Origin: Borrelia recurrentis A1
Lineage (GTDB): Bacteria > Spirochaetota > Spirochaetia > Borreliales > Borreliaceae
Direction: 5' to 3'
Length of the DNA stretch: 64,000 nucleotides
Assembly: GCF_000019705.1 (NCBI RefSeq)
Contig: NC_011244.1
Span: 186,001-250,000, forward strand
The translations under genes and the position numbers were made by a program. Of the stretch, positions 10,295 through 19,871 are shown piece by piece (position 1 is the first letter of the stretch; each line of letters opens with the position of its first letter). The notes beneath the pieces were generated by a model that saw only the letters and a list, made by a program, of their open reading frames with translations, was not told where the DNA came from and did no database searches.

Positions 10295-11569
10295 ATGATC
10301 AACAGAGTAAGTCATCCTTTAACATATGATAACTTAAAATCATCTTCAACAAACAAAGAAGTAAAAATAACAAAACTTTTAGAAAGTTTATACCAAGGTG
10401 GTAAACGAATTACAAACCTGAGAAACGATCCAACCGGTGTCACTCATTCAATAAGATTAGACAGTAACATATTTAAACTTAATACCTATTCTCATAATAT
10501 CAACAATGCTAGGGGCAAATTAAGATATGTAGAAGGATACTTGCAATCCCTATCTAATATTTTAACCCGAGCAAAAGAAATAGCTATTAAAGGAGCAAAT
10601 GGTACATATGGTACTGATGATAAAAAAATAATAGCAAAAGAAATAAATGCAATACTTGAAGATGTCCTTGCAATAGCAAATGCAAAAGGAGCAGACGGAT
10701 ATAGCATGTTTGCAGGAACGAAAGTCGATGCTGAAGCATTCAAAGCAACTAGAGCAAAGAAAATTAATAAATTAACTCAAGATAGAGCAGAAACTCAAAT
10801 AATAAAAATAGACTATAATGGAAATCAATCAGAACAAACAACCGAAATATGTAATGGAATTTATATCTCAACAAACTACCCTGGAAGTGAGCTATTTTTT
10901 TCACAAAATCAATATATAACATCATCAAAAAATGTTGATAATTTCGTTGTACAAGAAAACACAAAAATTTATATTGATAATGTTGAAATAGTATTAACAG
11001 CAGGAGATACTGCTGCTGACATTATCGCCAAAATCAATGAATCATCTGCTCCAGTGGAAGCCTCTCTTGACAATATATTAAATTCAATAATAATTAACAC
11101 AACAACACCTCATCAAATGTGGATAACAGAAGAAGAAGGGTCAACAGTACTAACAGATCTTGGTATTTTAAATCAAAATAACGATTCCAAAGAACCCCCT
11201 TACAACATAGCAAACAACGCTGAGATTAGAAATAGAACAATTTTTGATAGTTTAATCGACCTAAGAGATAATTTAGAAGAAAATAGAGAAGGACTTATAG
11301 GAAGTAGAAATTTAGCAGAAATCGATGAAAGTTTAAGTAAAATTTTATCAACATTAGCTGATCTTGGGACTAAAGAAAACAGACTTGAAGTAAGTTATGC
11401 AAGACTTAGCAAAGAAATAATGGATATGAAAGATGATATGGTACAATATACCGATCTTGATGTTACAAAAGCAATCACAGATCTTAACATGACAAGTCTT
11501 GCTTATCAAGTATCTTTAGGAGTTTCTGCAAGAATAATGCAAACAACATTATTAGATTTCTTAAAATAA
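10295..11569 (+). CDS. flgL: Flagellar hook-associated protein 3 (FlgL)
   Basis: A 424-residue flagellin-like junction protein. The N-terminal helix shows the FlgL pattern ([20 protein letters not shown]) and the C-terminal helix ends in [20 protein letters not shown], which resembles flagellin C-termini. It connects FlgK to the flagellin filament. It is packed between flgK (three-base gap) and fliW (one-base gap), so it is certainly in the same operon. The variable middle domain spans about residues 150-320. Confidence 0.95.
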   Translation: MINRVSHPLTYDNLKSSSTNKEVKITKLLESLYQGGKRITNLRNDPTGVTHSIRLDSNIFKLNTYSHNINNARGKLRYVEGYLQSLSNILTRAKEIAIKGANGTYGTDDKKIIAKEINAILEDVLAIANAKGADGYSMFAGTKVDAEAFKATRAKKINKLTQDRAETQIIKIDYNGNQSEQTTEICNGIYISTNYPGSELFFSQNQYITSSKNVDNFVVQENTKIYIDNVEIVLTAGDTAADIIAKINESSAPVEASLDNILNSIIINTTTPHQMWITEEEGSTVLTDLGILNQNNDSKEPPYNIANNAEIRNRTIFDSLIDLRDNLEENREGLIGSRNLAEIDESLSKILSTLADLGTKENRLEVSYARLSKEIMDMKDDMVQYTDLDVTKAITDLNMTSLAYQVSLGVSARIMQTTLLDFLK

Positions 11570-11570
11570 A

Positions 11571-11963
11571 ATGAAAAACAAATTTAGTATAAAAGTTAAA
11601 TTTCCTGAAGGAATATTGGGATTTGAAGATATTAAAGAATTTATAATTAAAGACTCTGCACATAAGCCATTCTCTATAATGCAATCAATAAATGGAGAAA
11701 TAAATTTTTTAGTAACATCCCCATTTAACTTTTTAGAAAAATATTTACCAAACATAGAAAACAAGGATTGGTTAGACATCCAAGCAGAAAATGAAAACGA
11801 AAAGGTAATACTATGTATCATCAACATGCATGTAAAGAATTATAAAGAAATAACTGCAAACCTCAAAGCTCCAATTATATTAAATAAAAAAAAATTAATT
11901 GGAAAACAAGCCATCTCTACTAATGAAGAACATTATCTTAGATATAGAGTCTTTAAGGAATAA
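11571..11963 (+). CDS. fliW: Flagellar assembly factor FliW
   Basis: A 130-residue protein with the FliW features: an early [14 protein letters not shown] motif, a beta-rich body and [10 protein letters not shown] near the C-terminus. In Bacillus and, as I recall, in Borrelia, FliW binds flagellin and antagonises CsrA, so that flagellin translation is tied to secretion. The gene is one base after flgL and two bases before csrA, exactly the arrangement expected of this regulatory pair. Confidence 0.95.
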
Positions 11964-11965
11964 AT

Positions 11966-12202
11966 ATGTTAGTACTATCAAGAAAAGCAAATGAAAGCAT
12001 TAAAATAGACTCTAATATCGAAATTTCAATATTAGAAATAAAAAAAGATAGTGTAAAAATAGCAATAAAAGCCCCAGAAAACATTAAAATACTTAGATCT
12101 GAAATCTACGATATCATTAAGGAAGAAAATAAAAAATCAATATTACAAGATAAAAATAATATACATAAAATTAAAAAATTATTTGATTATTTTAGCAAAT
12201 AA
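11966..12202 (+). CDS. csrA: Carbon storage / translational regulator CsrA
   Basis: A 78-residue RNA-binding protein beginning [15 protein letters not shown], the invariant CsrA start, and carrying [18 protein letters not shown]. It binds GGA-containing leader hairpins and represses translation; in Borrelia the flagellin mRNA is the best known target. The C-terminal tail after about residue 58 is lysine-rich and longer than in E. coli (61 residues). It ends the flagellar operon and overlaps the end of convergent tsaB by 16 bases. Confidence 0.97.
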
Positions 12203-12849
12203 AAATTAATTTCAGCATCACTAGGTCTTACATAACAAGGTCCTGATAAAATATCATCACCCTGTCTACTATTGAGGTACTTTGCCTTACCAAGATCAGT
12301 CAAAACTGCACCAAAAGCACACATATCATCAATAACTCTAAACCTACTTTTAAATTTTTCATAAATAAAATCAATGTCATTACCCACAATAACAAATTTA
12401 CAGTCAAGTTCATTCAAATATTTCAACAAGTCTATTTCAGAAAAACAAACAATATTACCACACAATTTAAAATCTCTATAATGCCCAAGAAAATATCTAC
12501 CTGCAGTAAAACTTAAAACTAGAATATCCGACTCTGTATGAAACAATCTTACACAAACATCAAAGGTAGGAATATTAACAAAAGGAATTGAAAGTCCTAA
12601 GGAAAGACCCTTAATAAAACTTAAACTAATTCTTAATCCCGTAAAAGAACCAGGCCCAGAAGAATTAATAAGTAAATCAAGATTACCAAGATCAATATTT
12701 TTATCTAATATAAAATCATTAAATAATTTGGGCACATTAAAAACATTATTGACTTCATTCTTTTTCATAATAAAAAACAAAATTTCTTCATTAATTTGAA
12801 AATAAATCAATAAATTTTTATATGAATATTCAATTGCAAGAGTATTCAT
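12187..12849 (-). CDS. tsaB: tRNA t6A biosynthesis protein TsaB
   Basis: About 220 residues of the ASKHA fold. The segment [18 protein letters not shown] is the TsaB/YeaZ signature. TsaB supports TsaD and TsaE in making N6-threonylcarbamoyladenosine at position 37 of ANN-decoding tRNAs. The start is set at the ATG at 12849 (MNTLAIEYS), which lies inside the last codons of tsaE; a reading from 12876 would add nine non-conserved residues. Adjacent tsaE supports both calls. Its 3' end overlaps csrA on the other strand. Confidence 0.93.
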
Positions 12850-13258
12850 TATCAAATTCCAAAATCCTACTATCATCTTTAATTTTAAATTTTAAAAATC
12901 TCAATCTGTCTTTAGGTAAAATATCAACAACCATATCTGGCCATTCAATAGCTATTATAGATGACATATCCAATAAAAGTTCCATTCCACCAATAAGCTC
13001 AAATTCATCTAAAAGATGTAAACGATACAAATCAATATGATAAAATCTAAAATTTGCAAATTCATAAACATTAATAATGTTATAAGTCGGACTTACAAAA
13101 GAAGAAATCCCAAGATTTAAAGCCAAACCTTTTAAAAAAGTCGTCTTCCCAACACCTATCTCACCATAAAGAGCCAATATTTTACCAATAGGTAAAGGAT
13201 TAAAAAAAGACTTAGAAAAAGTTATCATCTCATCTTCTCTTTTAAAAGATAATATCAA
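12830..13258 (-). CDS. tsaE: tRNA t6A biosynthesis ATPase TsaE
   Basis: A 142-residue P-loop ATPase with Walker A GEIGVGKTTFLKG near residue 33, SPTYNIINVYE, HIDLYRL and the conserved IEWPD near residue 105. It is the ATPase of the threonylcarbamoyl-adenosine machinery. Length is typical for TsaE. Its start overlaps the upstream small gene (ATG next to TGA at 13255-13258) and its end overlaps tsaB, giving a tightly coupled three-gene unit. Confidence 0.95.
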   Translation of the reverse strand: MILSFKREDEMITFSKSFFNPLPIGKILALYGEIGVGKTTFLKGLALNLGISSFVSPTYNIINVYEFANFRFYHIDLYRLHLLDEFELIGGMELLLDMSSIIAIEWPDMVVDILPKDRLRFLKFKIKDDSRILEFDNEYSCN

Positions 13259-13554
13259 GGAAGTTCACCTTTTGTATTAAGTTCAATGACATGCCTTTTA
13301 ATTGCAACCATTAAACTTAAAACAGGATAATTGAGAGGCTCCAAAAACTCAATAGTAACATGTTTCTCATTTAAAGGTGTTACTTCTATTATAAATTTTA
13401 CATGTTTAACTTCCTTAAGACCATTATATTCATAAAAAGCATCAGCAAAATACACACTTCTATAATATATGTGACTACATTCTTTTTTTATATTAGCAAG
13501 AGAAATGAATTTCACAATACCAGCCCTTTTAAATAAATCCCAAGAAGCCAACAT
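13255..13554 (-). CDS. Small conserved protein of unknown function
   Basis: A 99-residue protein without signal peptide or membrane segment, ending IKRHVIELNTKGELP. The middle has alternating hydrophobic strands (HVKFIIEVTPLNEKHVTIEFLE), suggesting a small beta-containing domain. I do not recognise the family. It overlaps tsaE by four bases (ATGA), so it is coupled to the t6A genes, which says something about expression but not necessarily about function. It is the first gene of its unit. Confidence 0.7.
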   Translation of the reverse strand: MLASWDLFKRAGIVKFISLANIKKECSHIYYRSVYFADAFYEYNGLKEVKHVKFIIEVTPLNEKHVTIEFLEPLNYPVLSLMVAIKRHVIELNTKGELP

Positions 13555-13634
13555 AGAAATATTTTATTTAGCGCTATTTTCAAAGATGGGATTTTCATTC
13601 TTAACTTTTAGTGTGCTCTATAGCAACTATCCGT

Positions 13635-13663
13635 AAAAAAATACTTAAACCCCCCAAAGTTTA
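13635..13663 (-). terminator. Possible rho-independent terminator after rplT
   Basis: On the minus strand TAAAC-(8-base G-rich loop)-GTTTA forms a five-pair stem, followed after AGTA by seven T residues. It lies 57 bases past the rplT stop. The stem is short, so the call is tentative. The rest of 13555-13719 must also hold the promoter of the next unit; TATAGA near 13617-13622 on the minus strand is a weak -10 candidate without a good -35. Confidence 0.4.
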
Positions 13664-13719
13664 GTGAGATGTCGCAAAAAATAACTCTAATCCCTATAAT
13701 TAAACTTCCCAGGAAACTA

Positions 13720-14067
13720 TTAATTTTTTATTTCATAAACAATTTTTTTAAAACTTTCAATATCTTCAATTGCCAAATTAGATAAGATTTTTCTATTAAG
13801 CTTAATATTAAGTTTTCGCAAACCCTCAAAAAATCTTGAATAATTTATTCCCATACCCGTCAAAGCAGCAGAAATTCTTACAATCCACAAACTTCTTAAA
13901 TCTCTTTTACGAGTCTTTCTATCTCTTGTCGCATACATCATACCCTTACGAAGAGTATCTTTAGCTTTCTTATAATTACTTTTTTTAGTACCCCAAAAAC
14001 CTTTGGTTTTCTTTAAAATTCTTTTTCGTCTTGCAACATGAACTATTCCATTTTTCACTCTAGCCAT
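13720..14067 (-). CDS. rplT: 50S ribosomal protein L20
   Basis: A 115-residue basic protein with the L20 landmarks ARVKNGIVHVARRKRILKK, the G-F-W loop and RDRKTRKRDLRSLWIVRI. It is a primary binder of 23S rRNA during 50S assembly. It is the last gene of infC-rpmI-rplT, an order conserved across bacteria; in several species L20 feeds back on this operon, but I see no clear leader structure that would show it here. Confidence 0.98.
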   Translation of the reverse strand: MARVKNGIVHVARRKRILKKTKGFWGTKKSNYKKAKDTLRKGMMYATRDRKTRKRDLRSLWIVRISAALTGMGINYSRFFEGLRKLNIKLNRKILSNLAIEDIESFKKIVYEIKN

Positions 14068-14087
14068 ATAATCTCCTAAAACAACAT

Positions 14088-14285
14088 TTAAACATAAGGC
14101 AATAAGGTTTTAATTCTCTTAACTTCAACATTTGAAACCAAACCTGACTTACCTAAATTGCGCTTTCTCTTTGCAGATTTCTTTGTTAAAATATGTCTTA
14201 AATTTTGCTTTTTATATTTAACTTTACCCTTTGAAGTAAAAGCATATCTTTTTCTTGCACTTTTGCATGTCTTCATTTTTGGCAT
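14088..14285 (-). CDS. rpmI: 50S ribosomal protein L35
   Basis: A 65-residue, strongly basic protein beginning [21 protein letters not shown], typical of L35, and ending in the usual K-x-L-L-P-Y type tail (KTLLPYV). It sits between infC (22-base gap) and rplT (20-base gap), each gap with a purine-rich ribosome site. Length and order are as expected. Confidence 0.97.
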   Translation of the reverse strand: MPKMKTCKSARKRYAFTSKGKVKYKKQNLRHILTKKSAKRKRNLGKSGLVSNVEVKRIKTLLPYV

Positions 14286-14307
14286 TTATACTACATCTCC
14301 TTATCAA

Positions 14308-14868
14308 TTACTTCCTAGATTTAGGTGCAATAATTAAGAACATTGTCTTCCCTTCCATCTTAGCTGGCGATTCTAAAACATAATTAGAATCACCTACGCG
14401 TTCAAGAATGCTCTCTAAAATCCCATATCCTAAATGAGTATGAGCAAGTTCTCGTCCTCTAAATCTTATAGTAACTTTTACCTTATTTCCTTCTTTGAGG
14501 AATCCTAAAATATTTTTATACTTAAAATCAAGATCATGAGTATCTATTTTGGGTTGCATCCTAACTTCTTTAAGTTTAATTATCTTCTGATTTTTTCTTT
14601 GCTCTTTTTGACGCTTTTCCTGATGAAACTTGTACTTTCCATAATCAATTATTTTACAAACAGGAGGCAATGCATTTGGCGAAATTTCAACCAAATCAAG
14701 CTCAACATCTCTAGCACATTTAATAGCATCTTCAATTGGCAAAACAGATTGAGTACCATCATTAAAAATAACCCTAACTTCACGAGCCTTAATTCTATGA
14801 TTAATTCTCAATTCTTTATCACCTGACCTCGACCTATCTCTATCCTTACCGGAATTTCTATTTATCAT
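14308..14868 (-). CDS. infC: Translation initiation factor IF-3
   Basis: A 186-residue IF-3 with an N-terminal domain ([32 protein letters not shown]), a basic linker ([20 protein letters not shown]) and a C-terminal domain with [18 protein letters not shown]. It binds the 30S subunit and polices start-codon choice. The start is an ordinary ATG at 14868, unlike the rare AUU used in enterobacteria. The best Shine-Dalgarno (GAGGAG, 14882-14887) is 13 bases away, and a three-codon ATG-TAT-TTT-TAG lies between. Confidence 0.97.
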   Translation of the reverse strand: MINRNSGKDRDRSRSGDKELRINHRIKAREVRVIFNDGTQSVLPIEDAIKCARDVELDLVEISPNALPPVCKIIDYGKYKFHQEKRQKEQRKNQKIIKLKEVRMQPKIDTHDLDFKYKNILGFLKEGNKVKVTIRFRGRELAHTHLGYGILESILERVGDSNYVLESPAKMEGKTMFLIIAPKSRK

Positions 14869-14909
14869 CTAAAAATACATACTCCTCAAACAGTATTAAT
14901 CAATAACTA

Positions 14910-14938
14910 ATTTTAATATACCTTCCATAAAAAGTAAA
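14910..14938 (-). promoter_or_regulatory. Promoter of infC-rpmI-rplT
   Basis: On the minus strand TTTACT (14938-14933), a 17-base spacer and TAAAAT (14915-14910). Transcription would begin near 14903, giving a leader of about 35 bases with GAGGAG inside it. It lies in the divergent gap shared with the gene at 15046. Confidence 0.5.
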
Positions 14939-15007
14939 TTCGAACACAGATCTATTAAATACAATAACAAAAGAATTACCACAAAATTCTAAAAAATACA
15001 AATTCAA

Positions 15008-15036
15008 TTGATTAATAAATAATTTAAAAGTAAAAT
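15008..15036 (+). promoter_or_regulatory. Promoter of the 15046-16454 pair
   Basis: TTGATT (15008-15013), a 17-base spacer and TAAAAT (15031-15036). Only nine bases separate the -10 from the ATG at 15046 and no Shine-Dalgarno sequence is present, so the transcript is predicted to be leaderless or nearly so. Confidence 0.5.
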
Positions 15037-15045
15037 CTACTTATT

Positions 15046-15708
15046 ATGAATGTATTTTTAATCGTAAGTTTACCTTTGGTCCTTAAAATATACATGCAAA
15101 TAAAACATCCTCAATTAAAATTGATAAAACAAACCTACACATATGCAATGTCAATATTGCTTGCAGCAACTATTTTTTCTTCATTATATCTGATAGAAGA
15201 ATTCATACTATATAAAAATTTGCTCATAAACTATCAAACAAAATTTGACTTAATATATTCAATATTCATTAAAGAACAAATTTACTACTATATCTTTCCA
15301 TTATTCATATTCACATTTTTCTTCACATTAAACCCAAATTCATTATTAAGAAACAATCCAATATTTTTAATATATTTTGCATTTGGACTTGTTTTTTCTA
15401 AAAATATTTCTCTCCTCATAACAAACAGCAAAGTTTTTGGTACATACGAATATATTAAAATACCATTGATACATATGTTAGAACTAATATTCACAGCAAT
15501 TATATGTGAAAAAGGAATACGACTACATTTAACACAAAATATAAATGGGTATCAAGCAATTTTTATTCCTATCTTAACCCTAGAAATAATTATCACACTT
15601 TTAAAAGTATTTATTTTAATTAACCAACAAATATACTCTCTAGCTATATCACTAATATTATTAGGAATAACAATCTTAAACAAAAAAGCTATTGGAAGTA
15701 TAAAATAA
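15046..15708 (+). CDS. Polytopic membrane protein of unknown function
   Basis: A 220-residue, highly hydrophobic protein with about five or six membrane segments, for example near residues 1-17, 33-52, 85-101, 108-122, 167-190 and 195-212. There are no conserved charged or catalytic motifs I can identify. It is followed with a one-base overlap (ATAATG at 15708) by a lipoprotein gene, so the two are probably made together. I do not recognise the family. The start is the first ATG after a good promoter. Confidence 0.7.
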   Translation: MNVFLIVSLPLVLKIYMQIKHPQLKLIKQTYTYAMSILLAATIFSSLYLIEEFILYKNLLINYQTKFDLIYSIFIKEQIYYYIFPLFIFTFFFTLNPNSLLRNNPIFLIYFAFGLVFSKNISLLITNSKVFGTYEYIKIPLIHMLELIFTAIICEKGIRLHLTQNINGYQAIFIPILTLEIIITLLKVFILINQQIYSLAISLILLGITILNKKAIGSIK

Positions 15709-16454
15709 TGTTACATAAAATAAATATTTTACTTATCACAATAATCTTAATCTCATATCTCAGCTGCACAAAAGATAAAATTACAGACAAAGATTTTAGC
15801 TATGTCATAATTTTTTCAAATGCAACAGAATATTTTTTTAAAATCAAAAATACCCCATTTATCCAAGAAAATATACTATTTATAAATGAAAAAGATATCG
15901 AAAATATTAAGGAAAAACTAAACAATATCGAAAAAATACTACTTACACATAAGCTAAATAACGAAATACTAAATACTGAACAAATAAAAAACAAAACCTT
16001 CTATCTCTCAGAAATTAAATTCTCATTAAAAAAAGCAATAAATTCTATATTTAATGATCCTTCAATAGATCTAACAACTTCATTAATCATAAGAGATCAT
16101 ACAATAAATCAAGAAGATTCCAAATATTTAGAAAAAATTGCACAAGATCATAATATAAATATTACTACCATAGACGATAAAAATATTTCTCACATAAAAA
16201 ACTTAATTACCCCAAAAATAACAAAAGCAATCATATTTTCAATGAGAAACAACCACATTTTTTTAAAAAAATTATCAGAATCATCATTATTTAAACAAAT
16301 AGAATTCATATTGATTGGCAATATAAAACAAGACATAAAAGAAGTGAATGTAAAATACATAATCAGCATTAATATACCCAATTTAATTGAAATAATAAAA
16401 AATATCAACAAAAATTTTCAATATGAATTTAATATTTATAAAACAACAAAATAA
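15708..16454 (+). CDS. Probable lipoprotein, possibly with a periplasmic-binding-type fold
   Basis: A 248-residue protein with a lipoprotein signal: basic start, hydrophobic core and lipobox YLSC with the modified cysteine at residue 20. The body alternates hydrophobic strands and amphipathic helices (FSYVIIFSNATEYF, TKAIIFSMRNN, IEFILIGN, VKYIISIN). That resembles a type-1 periplasmic-binding or Bmp-like alpha/beta fold, though this is only inference. It is coupled to the membrane protein upstream. No ligand can be named. Confidence 0.65.
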   Translation: MLHKINILLITIILISYLSCTKDKITDKDFSYVIIFSNATEYFFKIKNTPFIQENILFINEKDIENIKEKLNNIEKILLTHKLNNEILNTEQIKNKTFYLSEIKFSLKKAINSIFNDPSIDLTTSLIIRDHTINQEDSKYLEKIAQDHNINITTIDDKNISHIKNLITPKITKAIIFSMRNNHIFLKKLSESSLFKQIEFILIGNIKQDIKEVNVKYIISINIPNLIEIIKNINKNFQYEFNIYKTTK

Positions 16455-16514
16455 ATTTAACAATAAATGAATTTTAAATCAAAATAAAATAATAATTACA
16501 AATTTAACAATAAA
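16453..16514 (+). repeat. Short direct repeat between convergent genes
   Basis: AAATTTAACAATAAA occurs at 16453-16467 and again at 16500-16514, 47 bases apart. The gap of about 90 bases between the convergent lipoprotein and tatD genes is otherwise featureless A/T sequence. No terminator hairpin with a T-run is evident there. Confidence 0.4.
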
Positions 16515-16546
16515 AAATTTATAACAATAATAAAAGAAAATTATTC

Positions 16547-17344
16547 TTAAATCAAATCTTTAAATAAATCCTTAAAATTATTATAAAAAGTAGATACAAT
16601 TTTTTCTATATCACAATTTTTAATTTTAGCAATCTCAATACATGTATATCCCAAAAAAAGTGGAGTATTAATCTTGCCTCTCAAAGGAACTGGTGCTAAA
16701 AACGGACTATCTGTCTCAATTAAAATATCTTCAATATTTAACTTCTTTAAAACCATTCTTAAAAGATCTGAATTTTTGAAAGTTAAATTACCTGCAAAAG
16801 ATACCTTAAATCCAAGATCAATAAATTTTTTAGCATAATCATAAGTACCAGAATAACAATGCAATATTCCTCTATGCATAAAATTAGACGATTTAACAAT
16901 ATTATAAATATCATCATAAGCTTCTCTCACATGCAAGATAACAGGCTTTTGATATTTACTAGCTAAATCTAACTGAATCCCTAAAACCTCAATTTGTTCA
17001 TTTTTATTATTTGCCTTAAGGTAATCAAGTCCAACTTCACCAATAGCAATAACATTTTCTGTCATTAAAATCTTTTCAATCAATTCAAAATCACTATTTG
17101 AAGCTTTATTTAAAGGATGAATTCCAACTGTTAATGCAATATTAGAATAAGTATCTAAAAATTGTTTCCTTTCATAAAAATCACTAGGATGAAGTCCAAT
17201 ATCAATAAAATAAGAAAAGCCACTTTTAAAACATTCACTAATAACATAATGAATGTCTACAGAATGTTTCTTCATTTCATTAAAATGAACATGAGTATCT
17301 ATTAATTTTTCTAAAAAAATAGCTCTATTAAAATCAACTTTCAT
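16547..17344 (-). CDS. tatD: TatD-family metal-dependent hydrolase / DNase
   Basis: A 265-residue TIM-barrel hydrolase. The metal-ligand motifs are all present: DTHVHFN near residue 17, GIHP, IGEVGLDY, PVILHVREA, LHCYSGT and ETDSPFLAP. TatD/YcfH proteins are 3'-exonucleases or DNases acting on DNA and RNA ends. The first residues (MKVDFNRAIFLEK) extend slightly beyond the usual start. The ATG overlaps the stop of the TPR gene upstream, so both come from one message. Confidence 0.92.
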   Translation of the reverse strand: MKVDFNRAIFLEKLIDTHVHFNEMKKHSVDIHYVISECFKSGFSYFIDIGLHPSDFYERKQFLDTYSNIALTVGIHPLNKASNSDFELIEKILMTENVIAIGEVGLDYLKANNKNEQIEVLGIQLDLASKYQKPVILHVREAYDDIYNIVKSSNFMHRGILHCYSGTYDYAKKFIDLGFKVSFAGNLTFKNSDLLRMVLKKLNIEDILIETDSPFLAPVPLRGKINTPLFLGYTCIEIAKIKNCDIEKIVSTFYNNFKDLFKDLI

Positions 17345-18483
17345 GCATCCATCTTTTTTTTAAGATTAGTAATATAGTCAATAATGGTAACATTCTTCAT
17401 GCCAAGTTGCAAGAAACTCGATAAAATACCAATAGCATCTTCAATCTGACCTAAAGCTTCATAACATTCAGCAACATTTACATACAATATTGAATTTTTA
17501 GGATTAGTTTTTATTAAATTTTTAATAGCTATCAATGCTTCTTCATATTGCCCCTGTTCTTTTTGAAGTAATGCAAGACCAAGTATAGCAAACATATCGA
17601 AATCAACATCAAGTGCTTTCTTATAATAAATTTGTGCATTTTCATAATCTTTCAAATATCTATATGTATCCCCCACCCTTGTTAAAACTAAATTATTTTT
17701 TGGATCTCTATCTATGATTGTAAGCCAATATTTTAAAGCCTCAGCATACTCTTTGCTTCCTCTATAGCAATCAGCAAGTCCAAAAATAGCATAAAAGTTA
17801 TTTGGAGAAATTTCCAAAGCTCTCTTAAAAAAATAAATGCCTTTACTAAATTCTTTCAATTTTCTATAACAATTTCCAATTGAAGTTAATAGACGAACAT
17901 CTATCTTAACTTGATTTATTTCATACATCTTAAGCCAATATTTTAAAGCTTCTTTATATTCTTTAAAGTCATAATACAAATGTCCAATACCCACAAGTGC
18001 ATAATCATTATCAGGTACAAGCTCTAAGACTCTTAAATATGATTGTCTTGATTTTTGAAAATTTTTTAATTTTCTATAAGAAGACGCAACTCTTGTAAGA
18101 ACCGTAATATTTTTAGAATCATATTTTAAATATTCTTCCCATACGTCTGTGGCCTTCTTATAATCTCCCAAACTTCTATAACAATCTCCCAACCCAAAAA
18201 GAGCATAATTATTATTTGAATGTTTGGCAAGGCATTTTTGATAATAAATTATAGCTTTATCAAAGTTACGCTTCTTTCTTTCAATGTCTCCAAGTCCAAC
18301 AAGAGCATAATTATTATCATCATCCTTTTGTAAGATATCATTAAACAATGATTCTGCTTCAAAAAGTCTCTCTTCCTTTATTAACTGATAACCCCTTTTG
18401 GATTTTTCAGTAACATCAAGAAGCTCTTTATCAGAATTTTGCGAGATATCTTCAAAATCATCTAAAAGTTTATTGTCTAACAT
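17341..18483 (-). CDS. Soluble TPR-repeat protein
   Basis: A 380-residue protein without signal peptide, made almost wholly of tetratricopeptide repeats from about residue 30 to 370. Recurrent units such as NNYALFGLGDCYRSLGDYKKA and NDYALVGIGHLYYDFKEY show the family's small-large hydrophobic pattern in about nine 34-residue units. TPRs are protein-protein scaffolds; the partner is unknown. An AAGGGG precedes the ATG. It is coupled to tatD by a four-base overlap. It is distinct from the secreted TPR proteins at 36-41 kb, which carry signal or membrane segments. Confidence 0.85.
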   Translation of the reverse strand: MLDNKLLDDFEDISQNSDKELLDVTEKSKRGYQLIKEERLFEAESLFNDILQKDDDNNYALVGLGDIERKKRNFDKAIIYYQKCLAKHSNNNYALFGLGDCYRSLGDYKKATDVWEEYLKYDSKNITVLTRVASSYRKLKNFQKSRQSYLRVLELVPDNDYALVGIGHLYYDFKEYKEALKYWLKMYEINQVKIDVRLLTSIGNCYRKLKEFSKGIYFFKRALEISPNNFYAIFGLADCYRGSKEYAEALKYWLTIIDRDPKNNLVLTRVGDTYRYLKDYENAQIYYKKALDVDFDMFAILGLALLQKEQGQYEEALIAIKNLIKTNPKNSILYVNVAECYEALGQIEDAIGILSSFLQLGMKNVTIIDYITNLKKKMDA

Positions 18484-18781
18484 AAATAACCCCTTCTTAA
18501 CTGGTTTATTAAAGACATAACATATTTCATATATACTACTACTTAAAAAACATATAACTTATTTACTATATAAACATACCAAGACATTTAATAAAATAAA
18601 TCTTTAACATCCAATCTCAATAAACATATTATATAAAAAATTAAAAAAATATACTTAATTTTTTATGGTTAAACTTATTTATCAAAATTGTACCTAGAGA
18701 ACCTATTAGATAAAATTTATAAATCAATATATTAAAAAAATTCAAAATTAGGATAAAATATTTACTACTTGATTAGGAGAA
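18484..18781 (+). other. Divergent A/T-rich spacer between TPR gene and prfA
   Basis: About 298 bases with no plausible gene or RNA. It must hold promoters for both neighbours. For prfA, TAAAAT at 18754-18759 is a reasonable -10, but no good -35 sits at the right distance. For the minus-strand TPR gene I see only generic A/T elements. No strong inverted repeat was found. Confidence 0.4.
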
Positions 18782-19861
18782 ATGAAAATGTTTTTAGAAA
18801 AATTAAATCCCATTGAAAAAAAAATTAAAATACTCGAAGAAAAATTACAAGACGTAAATTTAATTAAAAATCAAAAAGAATATTCAAAAATAATAAAAGA
18901 ATATAATTATCTAGAAAAAATCAAGGAAAAGAAAGATGAATATCAACACATACTAAATCAAATTAATGAAAATCAAAAAATTTTATCTGAAGAAGATAAT
19001 TTAGAAATGAAAGATTTAATTAAGCAAGAAATAGCTCACTTATATTCTAAAAAAGATGAGATAGAAAATACAATTAAAATATTACTACTACATCAAGATG
19101 AAAATGACGATAAAAATATTATTATAGAAATCAGAGCTGGAACAGGAGGAGAAGAAGCTGCTCTTTTTGCACATAATCTTTATGAAATGTATACAAAATA
19201 TTCTGAAAAGAAAAAGTGGAAAACAGAACTTATTAATTTTAACAAAACAGAACTTGGTGGATTTAAAGAAGTAAGTTTTGAAATAAAAGGCAAAGATGTA
19301 TTTAAAAAATTAAAACATGAAAGTGGAGTACATAGAGTGCAAAGAATACCCATAACAGAATCTAATGGCAAACTTCAAACTTCAGCAGCAACCGTTGCCG
19401 TACTACCTGAGGTTGAAGACACCGATATAGAAATTAATGACAAAGACTTAAGAACAGATGTCTACAGATCTTCTGGAGCTGGTGGTCAACATGTCAATAC
19501 AACAGATTCTGCTGTTAGAATCACACATTTACCTACAGGAATTGTGGCACAATGTCAAAATGAAAGAAGTCAGCATAAAAATAAAGAACAGGCTATGAAA
19601 ATTTTAAGAGCCAGACTTTATGAATTGGAAAACCTAAAGAAACAAGAACAACGTTCAAATGATAGAAAACAACAAGTAGGCTCGGGTGACAGATCCGAAA
19701 GAATTAGAACTTACAATTTTCCACAAAATAGAGTAACAGATCATAGGGCAAATATTAGTCTTTATAAACTAGAAGAAATTATGCAAGGAGAACTTGACTC
19801 CCTTCTAAATACATTAGCACTTAAATTTCAAGAACAATCACTAAAAAATAGTCAGTTATAA
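18782..19861 (+). CDS. prfA: Peptide chain release factor 1
   Basis: A 359-residue class-I release factor that reads UAA/UAG. The catalytic GGQ loop ([20 protein letters not shown]) is near residue 230, and the RF1-type segment [20 protein letters not shown] precedes it. The N-terminal helical hairpin is lysine-rich. An AGGAG precedes two in-frame ATGs (18782 and 18788), and either could start the protein. prmC, whose product methylates the GGQ glutamine, follows directly, a classic pairing. Confidence 0.97.
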   Translation: MKMFLEKLNPIEKKIKILEEKLQDVNLIKNQKEYSKIIKEYNYLEKIKEKKDEYQHILNQINENQKILSEEDNLEMKDLIKQEIAHLYSKKDEIENTIKILLLHQDENDDKNIIIEIRAGTGGEEAALFAHNLYEMYTKYSEKKKWKTELINFNKTELGGFKEVSFEIKGKDVFKKLKHESGVHRVQRIPITESNGKLQTSAATVAVLPEVEDTDIEINDKDLRTDVYRSSGAGGQHVNTTDSAVRITHLPTGIVAQCQNERSQHKNKEQAMKILRARLYELENLKKQEQRSNDRKQQVGSGDRSERIRTYNFPQNRVTDHRANISLYKLEEIMQGELDSLLNTLALKFQEQSLKNSQL

Positions 19862-19871
19862 TTTTATTTTA

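Noticed and set aside
13555-13719. Possible structured RNA with an imperfect stem (TAGT/ACTA, TGC/GCA near 13609-13629)
   Set aside because: The stem is short with a bulge and matches no RNA family I know; a terminator and promoter explain the gap well enough.
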